This document shows positions 34,589 to 45,985 of a stretch of 64,000 bases of DNA, piece after piece. The position numbers were made by a program, and so were the translations under genes. Source of the stretch: Spisula solida (lineage: Eukaryota > Mollusca > Bivalvia > Venerida > Mactridae); the NCBI GenBank assembly GCA_947247005.1, contig OX365954.1, positions 1,690,001 to 1,754,000 of the forward strand, given 5' to 3'. The stretch's first letter is position 1; each line of letters starts with the position of its first letter. The notes below the pieces were generated by a model. The model saw nothing but the letters and a program-made list of their open reading frames with translations, was not told the DNA's origin and did no database searches.

Positions 34589-35591
34589 CGAGGGGTGATC
34601 CAGAATTATGTGAACTTTTGCCCTTATTCAAAAAACGTTATACTTAAAGTTACGACTCTGTATACCACGTAAAATTGATACTTACTGCACACGTATACCA
34701 AGTTTCATTTGGATATGATTATTAATAACGTTAATACAGCGTCTGTAAGAGGGTATGGTTATGAATCGCGGGGCAGCTCAGAAATGACGTACGACGTCAA
34801 CGCATATATCATTTCATGAAGTTTTGAACACTGTTAATCAACTGTGCTTTATTTTCCCAAATCCATTATACTTTTATTTTACGCATTTGTAATTTCCCTG
34901 TCAAATTCTACCGAATTGTACCGTTAACAGCTCTGCACGATAATATTTTTCGATTAATGTCACGGTTAGTCGATTCTGACCAACGCAAGCACCGATTCAG
35001 TCAACGTCAGATTTTTACTCTAACTTCATTGTCTGTCACATCATCCAGGCCTTCTTTAAAAAGTGTATGACATTTAAAAACAAGTGGTCGTGATACAGAA
35101 TATCTGATTTTTGATTTCTCCAAAATTTCTTCGGTCTGCGTTTTGGTTTTTCCTATCTGTACACAGAATTACAAATTTATGTGACTGTAAATGAAATTTT
35201 GTGACGTCATTTTTTACGTTAATTATGGTATGACAACAGTAACTCATATATTCATAACAAGACGAATATACTGAATTTTACCTCGAAATTTCACCCAGTT
35301 GTCGATAAGATATTAGACAACATGGTGCCATATTTCTGAATTTTTAAATGATGAAACAATATAACAATTAGCAATAATGTAACAAGTTTTACTGAAAATT
35401 TCAGTGTTGATCCGCGAAAGCATTCATGTGTTGCTATGGTAGCGTAAAAATGTTGATGAAAAGAATTGTTTTTAATTGTTATGATTTACGTCAATAATAG
35501 ATAAAAGCCGCTTTTGTGTAATTTTCATACCGATCTGATGTAAAATAAACTTTGTAGGGCAAAAGTCCACGTAATTCTGGATCACCCCTCG
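34589..35591. mobile_element. TIR element 3 (1003 bp, TA-flanked, CGAGGGGTGATC end)
   Basis: The left end CGAGGGGTGATCCAGAATTA, continuing TGTGAACTTTTGCCC, matches the inverted right end (35557-35591) with two mismatches. TA lies at 34587-34588 and 35592-35593. The outer 12 bases equal those of the element at 17276-18244, but the interiors differ by eye. No transposase frame. Confidence 0.85.
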
Positions 35592-35799
35592 TATAAAGAT
35601 GTTTACAGATTTTAACAATCACGTTTTTAAAACTCGTTTAATATCTGATTTTAAGGTTATAATCTGCTCAACTGTACAATTCATTTCTACATTCATTAAA
35701 TCCATCATTGTGATTATTTTGATCAACATAACCATTGCAACTGAAGGTATCTCTATGTCGCACTGTTACATAAAATAACATATAGTTTATTGACATAAA

Positions 35800-36265
35800 A
35801 TTGCATTAATACAATTTATAATCAAACAAATAATCACATATACTAGAAAGAGAAAATATGGAAAGTCTGCAGGATGTGTAAATACTGTGATAGGGTGAAA
35901 ATTCTAACATAGTTTTTTGAAGGGTCTTGAAATAAAGGATGATAAAAAGGATGAAATTATAATTATATGAAAAATGTGAAATGTCTGAAACAGAAATTCT
36001 GATTTTATTTGCGAGATTAGTAAATTTTGACAATTTATTAATAGATGGTTTGGAAGTAGAATTCAGCAACGAAATGAATTTATTATGGTTGGGCCTGTGA
36101 CAGAAATAAGGTTTAAAATATTTTTTTCGTAAGTCTCTATATTTTGGGCAAACTAGCAAGAAGTGAAATTCTGATTCAGTTTTTGACATGTTGCATGATT
36201 TACATAGACGCTGTGTTCGTGAAATATTGTTGTGTCTGTCCGTTTCTATGAGTAGTTGATGATGA
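35800..36265 (-). mobile_element. LINE F: C-terminal tail fragment
   Basis: The minus strand gives LLIETDRHNNISRTQ and then CKSC-x9-H-FLLVCPKYRDL, followed by KYFKPYFCHRPNHNKF and FTNLANKI. This is the same Cys-His tail family as LINE A (CKYC) and continues to the end of the polyprotein. The rest of the element is missing. Confidence 0.8.
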
Positions 36266-37555
36266 TATTAACTATTTATTTTCCTGTATACATTCGAGAT
36301 ATTTCTCGCGTATGAAATTATGTTTAAATAGACAATACGTTGAAAGACGGGGAGAATTATTTATATCCGAATACCAGGACACGATAATACTTCCATATTT
36401 TTCTGTTCATTTATGATAAAAAATATCTTATTCGACTTAAACGAAGGTTTGCATGACTATTTCATTCTTTGAAAATGAACATTTATCATTGTTTTGTCCA
36501 TATCATGTTCACACTAGTTTTCTTCTTCAAAAGGACAGAAATTGGGCAATATCTTTAAAAGTACTTGTATTTTCCTATAGTTGACATGATGTGTAAATAG
36601 ATTGCATTCACTTGTCTCCTATGTATAATCTAGTAGGGTTTTATCGCCGTTAAACGCATATACAAACATAACTAATGTTTTAGGAAATCCGTAACTCGTT
36701 CATCCTTGTAAATGTTAGGCGAAGTATGAAGGTTTAGGTTTTTTCTCATTCAGTTGCGTGTTCGGCATTGTACTGTGTGATTGTGGTCTGTGTTATTTCT
36801 GTTCTTTATTTTTGCTCAGCAGTTGCAGTGCTACCTTGTCCAAATGTTTTATTATATTTTTGATTAAATTGTTCTGGGAATATAATATAGAACGGAAACT
36901 ATTTGTATAAATGTCGTCTCTCTTCATATAGTGTGTTTAGAAAAAAAGAGTAATCCGACCAAATTAACATCTCCTAATCACAATGTCTAGACGAACATAC
37001 AATTCGCTTAAAATACAATATAATGGTGTTATTAAATTGGCATTAAAGTGAGATAGTTTTATATACACTTTACAAATCTTATAAGTGTGAACATATTGGT
37101 CCCGTATAACTTTTTTATTTATAAATATTTTTGCATGAACTTTTGTGTATATGCTGTTAACCAAAATAAGATAATATTAATAAAGTTTTTACTTCAAAAT
37201 TAAACAAAAGGAATCACTAAACCATGAAACATCAAAACACGTAAAATGCACGAGAAATTTACTAATTAAATTATATTTTATTTATCGTGAATTAGAATGT
37301 TAGATTATATCGTTACATTTAAAAAAACACAAAATTTTGCAATTTTGCACTCAACAATATGGTGTTTTTTACTTTTTAAAACTACAGTTTAAATTGTGCG
37401 GGCAAAATTGCATTTTGAGCAAAACGGTGGGTAGTTACAATATTTTAATAAAATCAATTGAATGTCAATTCCACGTATCCAAGCTACATATGTTGACAAT
37501 TTCACTTATAAGATTTGTATATAAGACACGATGTGCGAGTTTGTCTGACTTCGAA
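36266..37555. other. Non-coding stretch
   Basis: AT-rich. Words GGCATTGTACTGTG and GCTCAGCAGTTG near 36765-36830 vaguely recall dispersed repeat X, but the match is too weak to call. Confidence 0.35.
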
Positions 37556-37624
37556 TTGTGTGTGTGTGTGTGTGCGTGTGCGTGTGCGTGTGCGTGTGCG
37601 TGTGCGTGTGCGCGTGTGTGTATT
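37556..37624. repeat. (TG)n with (TGTGCG)n microsatellite
   Basis: About eight TG units are followed by seven TGTGCG-type hexamers and further TG. The open frames reading CVCVCACACAC and HAHAHA through it are spurious. Confidence 0.95.
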
Positions 37625-37969
37625 TGTTGTTTCAGATTTGTAAAAAGAATAATTGACAGGCGTAACATATACTATCATACCAATCCCAAACCCAATTACC
37701 GGTTTGAAATCAGATCGAAATAACCGTTAAGTCACATATGTCATACTGTGTTTTTTTACTTGTGGTATTTTAATTTATTTTCATTGGTTCAGGGATAGAC
37801 ACAAGCGCCAAAACTAATTGGAGAAATTTAATATGCTCAGCACAATTTTAACATAGAACCGGAAAATGTATTTTATATTTAGTTTTCTGCCATTCTTGCT
37901 TATATTGTTAAGAGCCTGACGTTAATTGTGTTCCATTGTATAATGTTTGCCTTTCGCGAACACCTTTTA

Positions 37970-38540
37970 TTCTAACACGATCTGCGGATTAATCGTTTAA
38001 ATATAGAGCGGACCTAACAATGTTTTATTACCCCCATAAAACATACCTATCAAATTGGCTGTTTCTATTTACGCCCAGTATCACGTGACATATTTATGAA
38101 TGAATGAATGTAAACTTTATAGTAAATTTTCTACGAGACACGATGACAAGGCGAGTTGCACGAGAATCCAGTGTTACAGCTATGATGCATCTATTTTTAG
38201 GAACTCCAATATACTCTAGAAACCAAGTTTTATTAAAGCTTCTGATAATCAATTCATTTATATTTTTCATTTTTTTGAAATAGATACCATATACTCGTGT
38301 TATTAAAATTGTTTCAATGTTTAAAATGTGGTATTTCCTTCAGAAAATTACGAAGGTCGTTTCCATTAACGAGGGAGGTAATTGTACCAGCTAATAAGCC
38401 ACTCAATTTCAGCGTGGAATTATGTTCAATGTCAAATGGGTGAAAATCGAATGCGCGCAGTTAAATAGTGCGGGATATTATCGTATTTAGAATCGAAATA
38501 AAAACTCTGTTCTTGTATATTGTCGGTGAATAAAACACGG
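37970..38540 (-). repeat. Dispersed 540-bp repeat, minus-oriented copy
   Basis: Inverted counterpart of 25530-26070. It starts CTAACACGATCTGCGGATTA at its far end and finishes AATATTGTCGG-like sequence followed by GAATAAAACACGGGCACTCG. It leads into the hairpin at 38521-38640, just as the plus copy abuts the tandem array. Confidence 0.8.
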
Positions 38541-38640
38541 GCACTCGTTTGGATGCGGAAAATTAAATCACTCGTGCTACGCACTCGTGATTTAATTTTT
38601 CCGCATCCAAACTCCTGCCCGTGTTTTATTCACCGACAAT
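38521..38640. repeat. Hairpin of two opposed 60-bp units
   Basis: Arm TGTCGGTGAATAAAACACGG (38521 on) to GGATGCGGAAAATTAAATCA (ending 38570) is mirrored by 38588-38638. The units are the same as in the tandem array at 25316-25554, but here in head-to-head orientation around CACTCGTGCTACGCACTCGT. Confidence 0.85.
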
Positions 38641-39834
38641 AAACGCGAACAGATTTTTATTTCTTAAATAAATGTCACTCTGATCTTGCGAATGACACAA
38701 CATCAGAATGACACAAATATTGTGACAAATGAATCATGCATATGTGAAATCTGCATCTCAAGGCGCTTTTGAAGTTAAAAAACTTGTTTTTTCATTAGTA
38801 AAGAGTAGTTTTCAGTTTGTTCTTGTTTTCTCAAAATATTGATTTTGTACTTATGACCGTCTAATTCTAAGCCAGCGAATTGTCACCGATTCTTGCATAA
38901 ATAATAGGAGATTTTTTTCAAAACCGAAGGTTTTGAAAAAACATCTCCGAGACGTCTGAGTTTGGCTTTTTTCCTAAATCAGCAGCCTATAAATGTCGTA
39001 GAGGCCGTACCAATTGTCTTCCCGGCAATCGTAACTACTCGGGTCTTTCCGTCATCGGCCGAAGTTTCGCCCCACTAATAGCTGAAAAGGTATGGATTTC
39101 TGGTCTCATCGAAGATCCGCAGTGACGTACGAGAGTAGTTATGATTGGTACGAGGATTCAACCATTATTGTAATCTCAAATTAGTTGAAAACTGACAATT
39201 CGTAGCTGAACTTCTATATTTTTTAGGTTTTCTGAACATCTGCAGATTTCAAATTACGCTATACAAAATAAATAAATAATCCCGGGTCCGGAGCGATAGC
39301 CAGGTAACAGGGGAAGTAACTCAACATTCTACGTGATTGCATTCGTCTGAGACGCCGACCATCGATTACACGATGTAAGTACTTGTTAAGCAAGGAAAAT
39401 CGTCTTTAATACTCGCAATTAGCATACTTATACAATAAAATCAACATCCGATGACGTATGTTGTTATTAAAGGTTTGGTAAGTACAACTTTCTACAAATT
39501 CCTGCCGTACCCGTTCCTATTCGTACCTACGACCGAAATTATTCGTCCAAGTTTCATTAGTTTGTACCAAAACAAAATGTAAAATGACTCTTTGACAATG
39601 TTCCGTCTGTATCATGTGTATTGTGCTTTGGATAGCAATGTTTATGAGATAATTGTAGTACTGTGTACAGGATTAAATTACTGATAGGGGAGAAATGTAT
39701 TTGGCCAGCTTGACCAGTTTTCAATTTTTCAACTGAGCCGCTACAGTGTATACTATACGCGTCCAATACGTTTGACTAATGCCTGGATAGCTAAGTTGGT
39801 AAAGTGTTCGCTCTGTTAGCATCTTGCCTATAGT
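38641..39834. other. Non-coding stretch
   Basis: No gene. A short hairpin, AAAACCGAAGGTTTTG, lies at about 38919-38936. At 39782-39825 TAGCTAAGTTGGTAAAGTG resembles a tRNA A box, but I see no B box on that strand. Confidence 0.35.
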
Positions 39835-40055
39835 CTAACCAACATAATGTGTGTATGCCTTCACAATAACATTGTTAAAACCACAATTGTTTTGTGCATG
39901 GTTTTCAGAAGTGGAGGTTGGTGAGTCGGGCTTCGTCATCAGTGCCGATTTAGTTTGGTAGGAATTTCCCGTGCCCCGGCAGAGATTCAAACCAGGGACC
40001 TCTGGATCGGTACTAAGTTGAGAGCGCTTATCACTCGACAACTGTTCCACCAAAA
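39835..40055 (-). mobile_element. tRNA-related SINE, minus strand
   Basis: On the minus strand TGTCGAGTGATAAGCGCTCT (A-box region) is followed by the B box GGTTTGAATCTC (39982-39993), then GCCGGGGCACGGGAAATTCC. The block GGTTTGAATCTCTG is shared with the SINE at 21579. The 72-codon frame across it is an artefact. Confidence 0.6.
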
Positions 40056-40188
40056 TGTCTGTTATGAAAAGTGAAATTTGAAGACTGCATCGGCAAAGTT
40101 ATGATCTACTTATTCCAATTCATATTCACCTTATCGACATTACCGGATAAACATGCGTAATTTCAAAATATATAGGAGCCATGACTAA

Positions 40189-40729
40189 AACCCCTTTCAC
40201 AATTGTCGTAGGAATGTTTTCGTTGCACGAGGCTTATGGGTCTACATGGAAATGTACCAATTTGCGCCTGGAAAGGGTGCGACAGCTCAACGATGCATTT
40301 TTGGGAATTATCGTGCGTCCGCCACACGACAGACAGACGTATGATGGTCATGCGATGGTCGCAGGTCATAACAATTGACGCGCGAAAGCCTTAAGATGAA
40401 CAGTTGTAGCACGTCCGTCGTACGATAAAGCATTGTCAAACTATTAGCTGGTTTAAAAAATAAGTTTCAGCAGCTGGGTATAATTAATCAAAACGTCCAA
40501 CCAAACTCTTTATTTTCAAATAATAATAAATATTTGCAAATAGGAACTTGCTAAATGCTAGTATTAAACTGAAATACATGTATGCATGATCAATTTAATT
40601 ATAAAAATGCATTTTGTGGTCCGATGGTGTCAAACGCGACAAAAATTCTTAAGTTTGTTGTACGACGGACATAGGATATTCCTCAAATTTACATCTAAGA
40701 CTCGTCGTATGACAATTGTGAAAGGGGTT
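40189..40729. mobile_element. TIR element with TAA duplication (541 bp)
   Basis: The left end AACCCCTTTCACAATTGTCG and the inverted right end AACCCCTTTCACAATTGTCA differ at one position. TAA lies on both sides (40186-40188 and 40730-40732). A three-base TAA/TTA duplication and CCCC-TTCACA-type ends suggest PIF/Harbinger ancestry. No transposase is present, so it is a MITE. Confidence 0.75.
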
Positions 40730-40884
40730 TAACTTTGATTTTAAAATGTTTGGAAAAATTTATTTGTTACAAGCTTCATTTAAATGAGAGTTAAGAATTT
40801 CCCTGAAAAATATGCAAAAAGTGTCTGTCTGTAGGATGCCTGGAGCTAGTATAGGATTTAATTACTGATAAGGAAGAGAACTTT

Positions 40885-40982
40885 GTAGTAATCCACTTAG
40901 CTCACTCAGTAGAGCATTGAACCTTCTTAATATATAGCAAATGGTTCCAGGTTTGAGCCCTGGTCCGGCTACATACTTTTTT
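40885..40982 (+). mobile_element. tRNA-like sequence with Pol III terminator
   Basis: The D-arm region TAGCTCACTCAGTAGAGC (40898-40916) and the T arm CCAGG-TTTGAGC-CCTGG (40948-40963) are intact. A CTTAAT word in the anticodon region recalls tRNA-Lys. The anticodon loop is about 12 nt too long, and the acceptor stem pairs only at its outer bases. T6 follows at 40977-40982. Best seen as a tRNA pseudogene or SINE head; an intron-containing tRNA is less likely because the acceptor stem is poor. Confidence 0.5.
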
Positions 40983-41279
40983 AACCTTGTTTCATTATTA
41001 ACGTTCCCGTAGATGATACAATGTACTATTCTGTATAAACTGTTATATATATTCGGTTATGTTACTGATGTACGCACGTGCGTAACATTAAATATAAATA
41101 TAAGTCTCAAATTTTCACGAATCGTGAGGACCCCCAACCATAACCACCAACTTCAAGGCTTATGAGTCAATTCAAGTCTGGCTACGCCTCTGTCGTAGTA
41201 TTCGATATTACACATTTCTGATTATTTGGCTTATTATTCTGACTAATAAATTTAAACATACACCGGAATGGTCATGTAG

Positions 41280-41695
41280 CGTTGTTGCTCATTTTGGCAT
41301 ACTAATTGGTTAAATTGGGTTGTTTAAATTGGGTCATTCAGCTTGGGCTGTTAAGCTTATTGGAGCTAGGTCATTCTTTGTGACACTCGACTAAGGCTTG
41401 TTGCTTGTTGAAACTAAGTCATCCGGCCGGGGCTTTCGGTGTTTATTTATTATTGTATCTTTCCGCCGTTTTACATTTGAAACTAGGTCGTTCTGAGTGG
41501 GCATTCAGCCTTTTGATTGCTGAAACTGTTTCATTCAGATTTTTGACAGCTGGGATTTGGGCGGATCATTTTTCTCGCTCGGCTGGGTGTTGGGCATTGT
41601 GCCTTGTATATTTTTATGATTTCGGTGCTCGACTTGTTAAGTAGAGTGTAGCCATCCCTGTCCGACTTAATGTCATCTTTTTGCTCAGCATCCTA
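41280..41695 (+). repeat. Dispersed repeat X, copy 2
   Basis: GGGCATTCAGCCTTTTGATT, GCTGAAACTGTTTCATTCAG, GGGCATTGTGCCTTGTAT and the end CATCCCTGTCCGACTTAATG follow the order of the copy at 9300-9775. The 79-codon frame through it is not a gene. Confidence 0.6.
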
Positions 41696-41755
41696 ACTGC
41701 AAAAAAAACACATCCTAAGCAATACCAGTAAATTTTCTGGCTGCAGAAAACTATT

Positions 41756-42010
41756 CAACTTCAATTCAACTTCAATATTTTATTTGATGTAAACATATAA
41801 AATGTTTATTGCCAATGCAATAATAATAATGTGGCATAATTTGGTTTGTTCTTTCCCTGCATGCATTAATTCTAATCGTGAAAGTACGGCCATCTCAGTT
41901 TGTCTACTAAATATTGCAATGCATAAAGCCGAGGTGATCAGAATTACATACATTTGAACAACCTCAGGTCTTTCAGCTCTTTGATTCCTGTTTACCCTTA
42001 AGTACATGAC
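41756..42010 (-). mobile_element. LINE H: retroelement 3' end
   Basis: The block CTTCAATATTTTATTTGATG, then AACATATAAAATGTTTATTG and CCAATGCAATAATAATA equals that at 16336-16446. On the minus strand it ends in ATAAAATATTGAAGTTGA-type tail sequence. The upstream part up to about 42010 is probably 3' UTR or the end of the coding region, without recognisable motifs. Confidence 0.6.
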
Positions 42011-42024
42011 TGTAGTTAAAATGC

Positions 42025-42165
42025 ATACATGTTTCTTTATGTAAACTGTACATACATAGATACATACAATCTACATTAATTTATTAATTAAGATGTATAC
42101 ATGATTCTTTATGTAAACTGTACATACATAGATACATACAATCTACATTAATTTATTAATTAAGA
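42025..42165. repeat. 72-bp direct tandem repeat, two units
   Basis: ATACATG-TTCTTTATGTAAA starts at 42025 and again at 42097, each running through TACATACATAGATACATA and TTTATTAATTAAGA. The units differ at about one position, so the duplication is young or maintained. Confidence 0.9.
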
Positions 42166-42304
42166 AAGAAAAAATCTCCGTTAAAGGCCATGCCTTAGTT
42201 CATATTATAATTCCAGAGAAGTTCAATACGTATTTATGATTTTATAGCAATATGGCTACTCAATGCCTTCACAACGGTATTGACCTGAATCTTTATATCA
42301 AAAT

Positions 42305-42425
42305 TCGTACAAAACTCGAAGCTCAAACTCGCTACCGTGTGACAGGAATCTGTACGAGGGGCAATATCTCGTTAGTGCTGTTTCCGTAATATAACCTAAT
42401 AAATCTTTTTTTCTCATTTCTTAAA
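42305..42425 (+). repeat. Dispersed repeat Y, copy 1
   Basis: AGCTCAAACTCGCTACCGTG, TGACAGGAATC, GCAATATCTCG and ATAACCTAATAAATC match in order the sequence at 45885-45965. Type unknown; no TIR or coding sequence seen. Confidence 0.55.
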
Positions 42426-43289
42426 GATGTTGGTATGTCGTAGACCTTCGCTGCGTGATTCAATCTTGCACTTTGATAAGTTAATTGTACGGTTCGCTGT
42501 AAGCCATATAGTCCATTCAATCAATCATACGACTTGAGTTGATCACTCACAGTGATTAATAAGTTGATATTATATTAAACCATTAAAGAATTTACTTGAA
42601 AAGAAGTGTTAAATATTGCCTTCATTCAGAAGTCGGCTTTGCGCCTTCTGTATTAAATAGCAAATTTTTTATTAACTGATGAGCATTTTATCAATTATTA
42701 ACTAATTATATCAACCTGCATTGTCAAATTTTGTAATAGTATGTCATTTTACTACTGGTAAATAACTAATGCCATGACAACTAATTAGAGCAATTGTAAT
42801 TTAGTTTAAAAGACAACGTAAAACCAGAAATCTAGATAAAACAGACACATACTACAAACCTTTAAAAATAACAAACCGGACAAAACGATAATATTAGCAA
42901 TACGGATTTCAGACGCACAAACTTTGGACAAATAAAAAGAGATAAGAAATACTTGAAAACTACCATTGTATCAAGTAGTTGTTTATCATTTGTCTTTAAA
43001 AGGTAGTATAAAACTAAAGGTTTTTATACTTTAAAAGGGAATACGACAATATGATAGTAATGTGCTTACCCACAATGTAGTATGTTCGCTGGCGTTGTTA
43101 TAAATGACTCTCCGTTGTAAGTCAATTAGTACATTTTGACCACTCTTAACAATTATGCTCCCCCATTTGGACCTACCAATGTTATATAAATGGTAACATG
43201 TATGGTAATCAAAACTAATTATAAATTATAAACTAGTTGTTGCTATTAAGAGATGGTGAATTTAGCGTAAGAGCTTCATTATACAATTA
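42426..43289. other. Non-coding stretch
   Basis: AT-rich; no gene, repeat or RNA feature recognised. Confidence 0.4.
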
Positions 43290-43624
43290 TACAATAATAA
43301 TAATAGAGACTTTATTTAAAGAGGCAACACAGTTGGGTAAACCAAGTCTTCCCTGTGAGCCTCATACATATAACATTGACATAGTATGTGTACAAAGGCA
43401 AAGTGATATTAATATATACATATTTACACAGCTGAAAGAAAGTCAAAAATGAAATGTAATGAAGTGTTATAAAGCAGAATATATAACCTGCTATATAACA
43501 CATTTAATGGTTGGATAAATTGGATTGAACATTTTTAATAGGTAATAGTTAATGTATCTCTTCATGCAGTGTGAGAGAAGTTTGTTTGACCACCAGAGAA
43601 CCATCACTTCAAGTAATTGCTTTT

Positions 43625-44684
43625 AAATAAGTTAACATTTGCAAATGTTCTTACATGGTAAGGAAGAAAGTTCCATAATTTGGCACCCGAGTATGATAAT
43701 GATTTTCTTCAAAATTCAAGTATAGGCTTTAGAACCGCATGTAGTTTTAGTTCAAATGATCTCAATGATCTGTGTTCATGATACATAAATAGTTGCTCCA
43801 TGCATTTTGGGAGAAAGCCGTTTACAGATTTGTATAATAGAATTGCCTTTTTATAATTAACTCTGTCTGAAAAGTTCATCCAAATCAATTGCAAGAATAA
43901 CTCATCTGTTGGTGTATCAAAATTTGGGTGAAGGAGGGAATTGTTTTCAAGAAAGATTTTTAAGTTGTTACTGACATGTTTTTCTAATACCTTCGATAGA
44001 ATTGGTAATATTGAAATTGGTCTGTAATTACTTTTCTCATTTTTAGACCCCTTTTTATGAATATGTGTAACCTCTGCTCTCATGAACATTGATGGAAATA
44101 TTCCATTTGATAAACTAAGGTTGAATATTTTCTCTAGGTGTTTGGATAATATTTTAGCACTTATTTTAAGAAATTTGGGTCCTATACCATCTAGTCCAGT
44201 TGATTTACTTATATCAAGGTTCTCTAGCTCTTTTCTATGAATGTGCTTGTTACAGCAGGTATTGAAAATGAAAAGTCCTGTTCACAATGCATTTCAATGA
44301 ATTTACATAGTTTTGTTTTATCGCATTCTGAGAAGGAGAAACAATTTTGGGGAGCAGATTTGAACATGTCAATGAACTAATTATTGAATACTTCAGCTGT
44401 TTCAAGTGGGTCTAAATTTGAGTTCCCTCATCATCATGAATGAGGTGATTTATGACTTTACCTGATAACTGCCTAAGATTCTTCCATAGTTTTTTGGTAT
44501 CGTTTTTATTGTCATTTATAGTTTTCTTAGAATTTGATATTAGAGTTTTAACTTTGCTTCGCAAATGTTTATATTGTTCCTCATTATTCAGCTTCTTTGT
44601 TTTATCTCTTTCTTTTGTCATTTTGGAAATTTCCGGATTGTACCAGTCTGGTTCATGTATGTGTTTAACACGCTTCTGTTTCAA
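43625..44684 (-). pseudogene. LINE G linker, partial RT and post-RT domain
   Basis: The linker has KHIHEPDWYNPEISK and basic helices. RT fingers follow as VTHIHKKGSKNEKSNYRPIS and ILPILSKVLEKHVS. After ENNSLLHPN the frame goes straight to FLQLIWMNFSDRVNYKKAIL and SVNGFLPKCM, which belong to the post-RT domain. RT motifs A, B and C (FADD) are therefore deleted in frame. The C-terminus appears in another frame as SLSYSGAKLWNFLP and VNLFKSNYLK. Confidence 0.8.
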
Positions 44685-45470
44685 TGGAGATGTATATTTA
44701 AAGCATCACTGAATAACGATTGAAAACAGTCTAAAGCATCATTTGGATCTTCATACATATCTAGGATAGGCCATGGCTGTTCCTCGAGTGATTTAAGAAA
44801 ATCTGCTTCAATAAACTGCTTCATGTTACGATATTGAATCATTTGATGTAAGGGGTCTTTTGGCGCTGTATTTGAAACTTTACGTGTAAAACACACAGGA
44901 AAGTGGTCACTAATAGATAATACTGGAACATTAACTTCAGAGATATGTTGAGAAAAATTTGTATAGAGATGGTCGATTATTGTTTTTGTCGTACAAGATA
45001 CTCTGGTGGGCATGTCTACAAGTTCTTAAATTGAAGTTGTTAGTCATATTATTCCATGAATTGTAATTAGTAGATTGAGTAATGGGATCAAAGTTGTAGT
45101 TTAAATCTCCGGTTAATAAAACTTCTTTGTTTTCAATGAATAATTTCTCTAAGGTGAGTTCTAAATTTAAATTCCAGTCTGCACTGGAACAAGGGGGTCG
45201 ATAAATGTAACCCAATATTATTGGTTTTTGCTTGTTGTTCTGAATCTCAAGCCAGATAATTTCAGTACTATCATTTTCTAAATCAAACATGCGGATACAT
45301 GAATAGTTGTGTTTAACATTGACAATGATCCCACCACTATTTGTTTTACGGTCTTTACGAAACATTTGATATCCACTTAATTGAAACTCACTGTCCGAGA
45401 AGTTGTTATTCAAGAAAGTCCAACAATATCTAGATACTTCATCAAGTTTAGGATATAGATAATGTATATT
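44681..45470 (-). pseudogene. LINE G APE endonuclease
   Basis: Frames give LNNNFSDSEFQLSGYQMFRK with GGIIVNVKHNY, then IIWLEIQ, ILGYIYRPP, VLLTGDLNYNFDP (catalytic GDxN box, about 45105), then TTKTIIDHLYTNF and VLSISDHFPVCF (SDH box, about 44910). Most catalytic boxes are present over two overlapping frames, with a frameshift near 45000. The N-terminal start (L-N-x-N and the Glu box) is cut off or frameshifted near 45430. In the live element this domain nicks the target site. Confidence 0.85.
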
Positions 45471-45619
45471 TAAAAGAAATGAATTCCGTTTTCACATAGA
45501 AAATTAGTTTCGTCCTCTATTCATGTCAGGTTGAATTAAGCATTCGTCCAACACCAGCCTGTATACTTATTGATAAGAGTCAGTATTACGTTAGTTGCTT
45601 CGGATTTTTAATACAAAAT

Positions 45620-45985
45620 CGCATAATCCCAAATAGACTCGTACCGATGTCGTCAAAACTCGTACAAACTCATCGACACTGGCACCTCTCTTTAAGACAT
45701 GACGTCGAATTTCGAAATTATGTCGTACTTAAATCAAATACATATCAGCTTAACTCGTGGTAATTATGCAATACTCGTACTTGTGTCGTGACAATGTCGA
45801 ACAAAAATCGAACGAATGTCGCCTTGAAAAACCTCTACTACAAAGTCGTACGAGTTTTACCTCGCCAGAACTCGTACATAACTCGGAGCTCAAACTCGCC
45901 ACTGTGTGACAGGAACATTGCGAGTGGCAATGTATCGTTTCCCTGACATAACCTAAATAGTTATCTACTTTCATGTTTCCTCATT
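45620..45985 (+). repeat. Dispersed repeat Y, copy 2, with ACTCGTAC words
   Basis: The right part matches 42305-42425 (AGCTCAAACTCGCCACTGTG and TGACAGGAAC). The left part holds many near-copies of ACTCGTAC and TGTCG (45640-45870), suggesting a decayed internal tandem repeat. Confidence 0.5.

Larger units (their letters stand above)
43290..45470 (-). mobile_element. LINE G: CR1-like retrotransposon with endonuclease, RT core deleted
   Basis: Minus-strand order: APE endonuclease (45470-44820), linker (44684-44412), RT fingers (44089-43940), a direct jump to the post-RT domain (43915-43625) and a 3' UTR that ends with the block shared with LINE D and an ATT-type tail. The 5' end is truncated within the endonuclease. 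Internal deletion has removed the RT palm. Confidence 0.85.

Noticed and set aside
37337..37723. 128-codon frame with a Cys/Ala/Val run
   Set aside because: The run is the (TG)n/(TGTGCG)n microsatellite.
39835..40053. 72-codon minus-strand frame starting MVEQLSSDKRS
   Set aside because: It coincides with a tRNA-related SINE.
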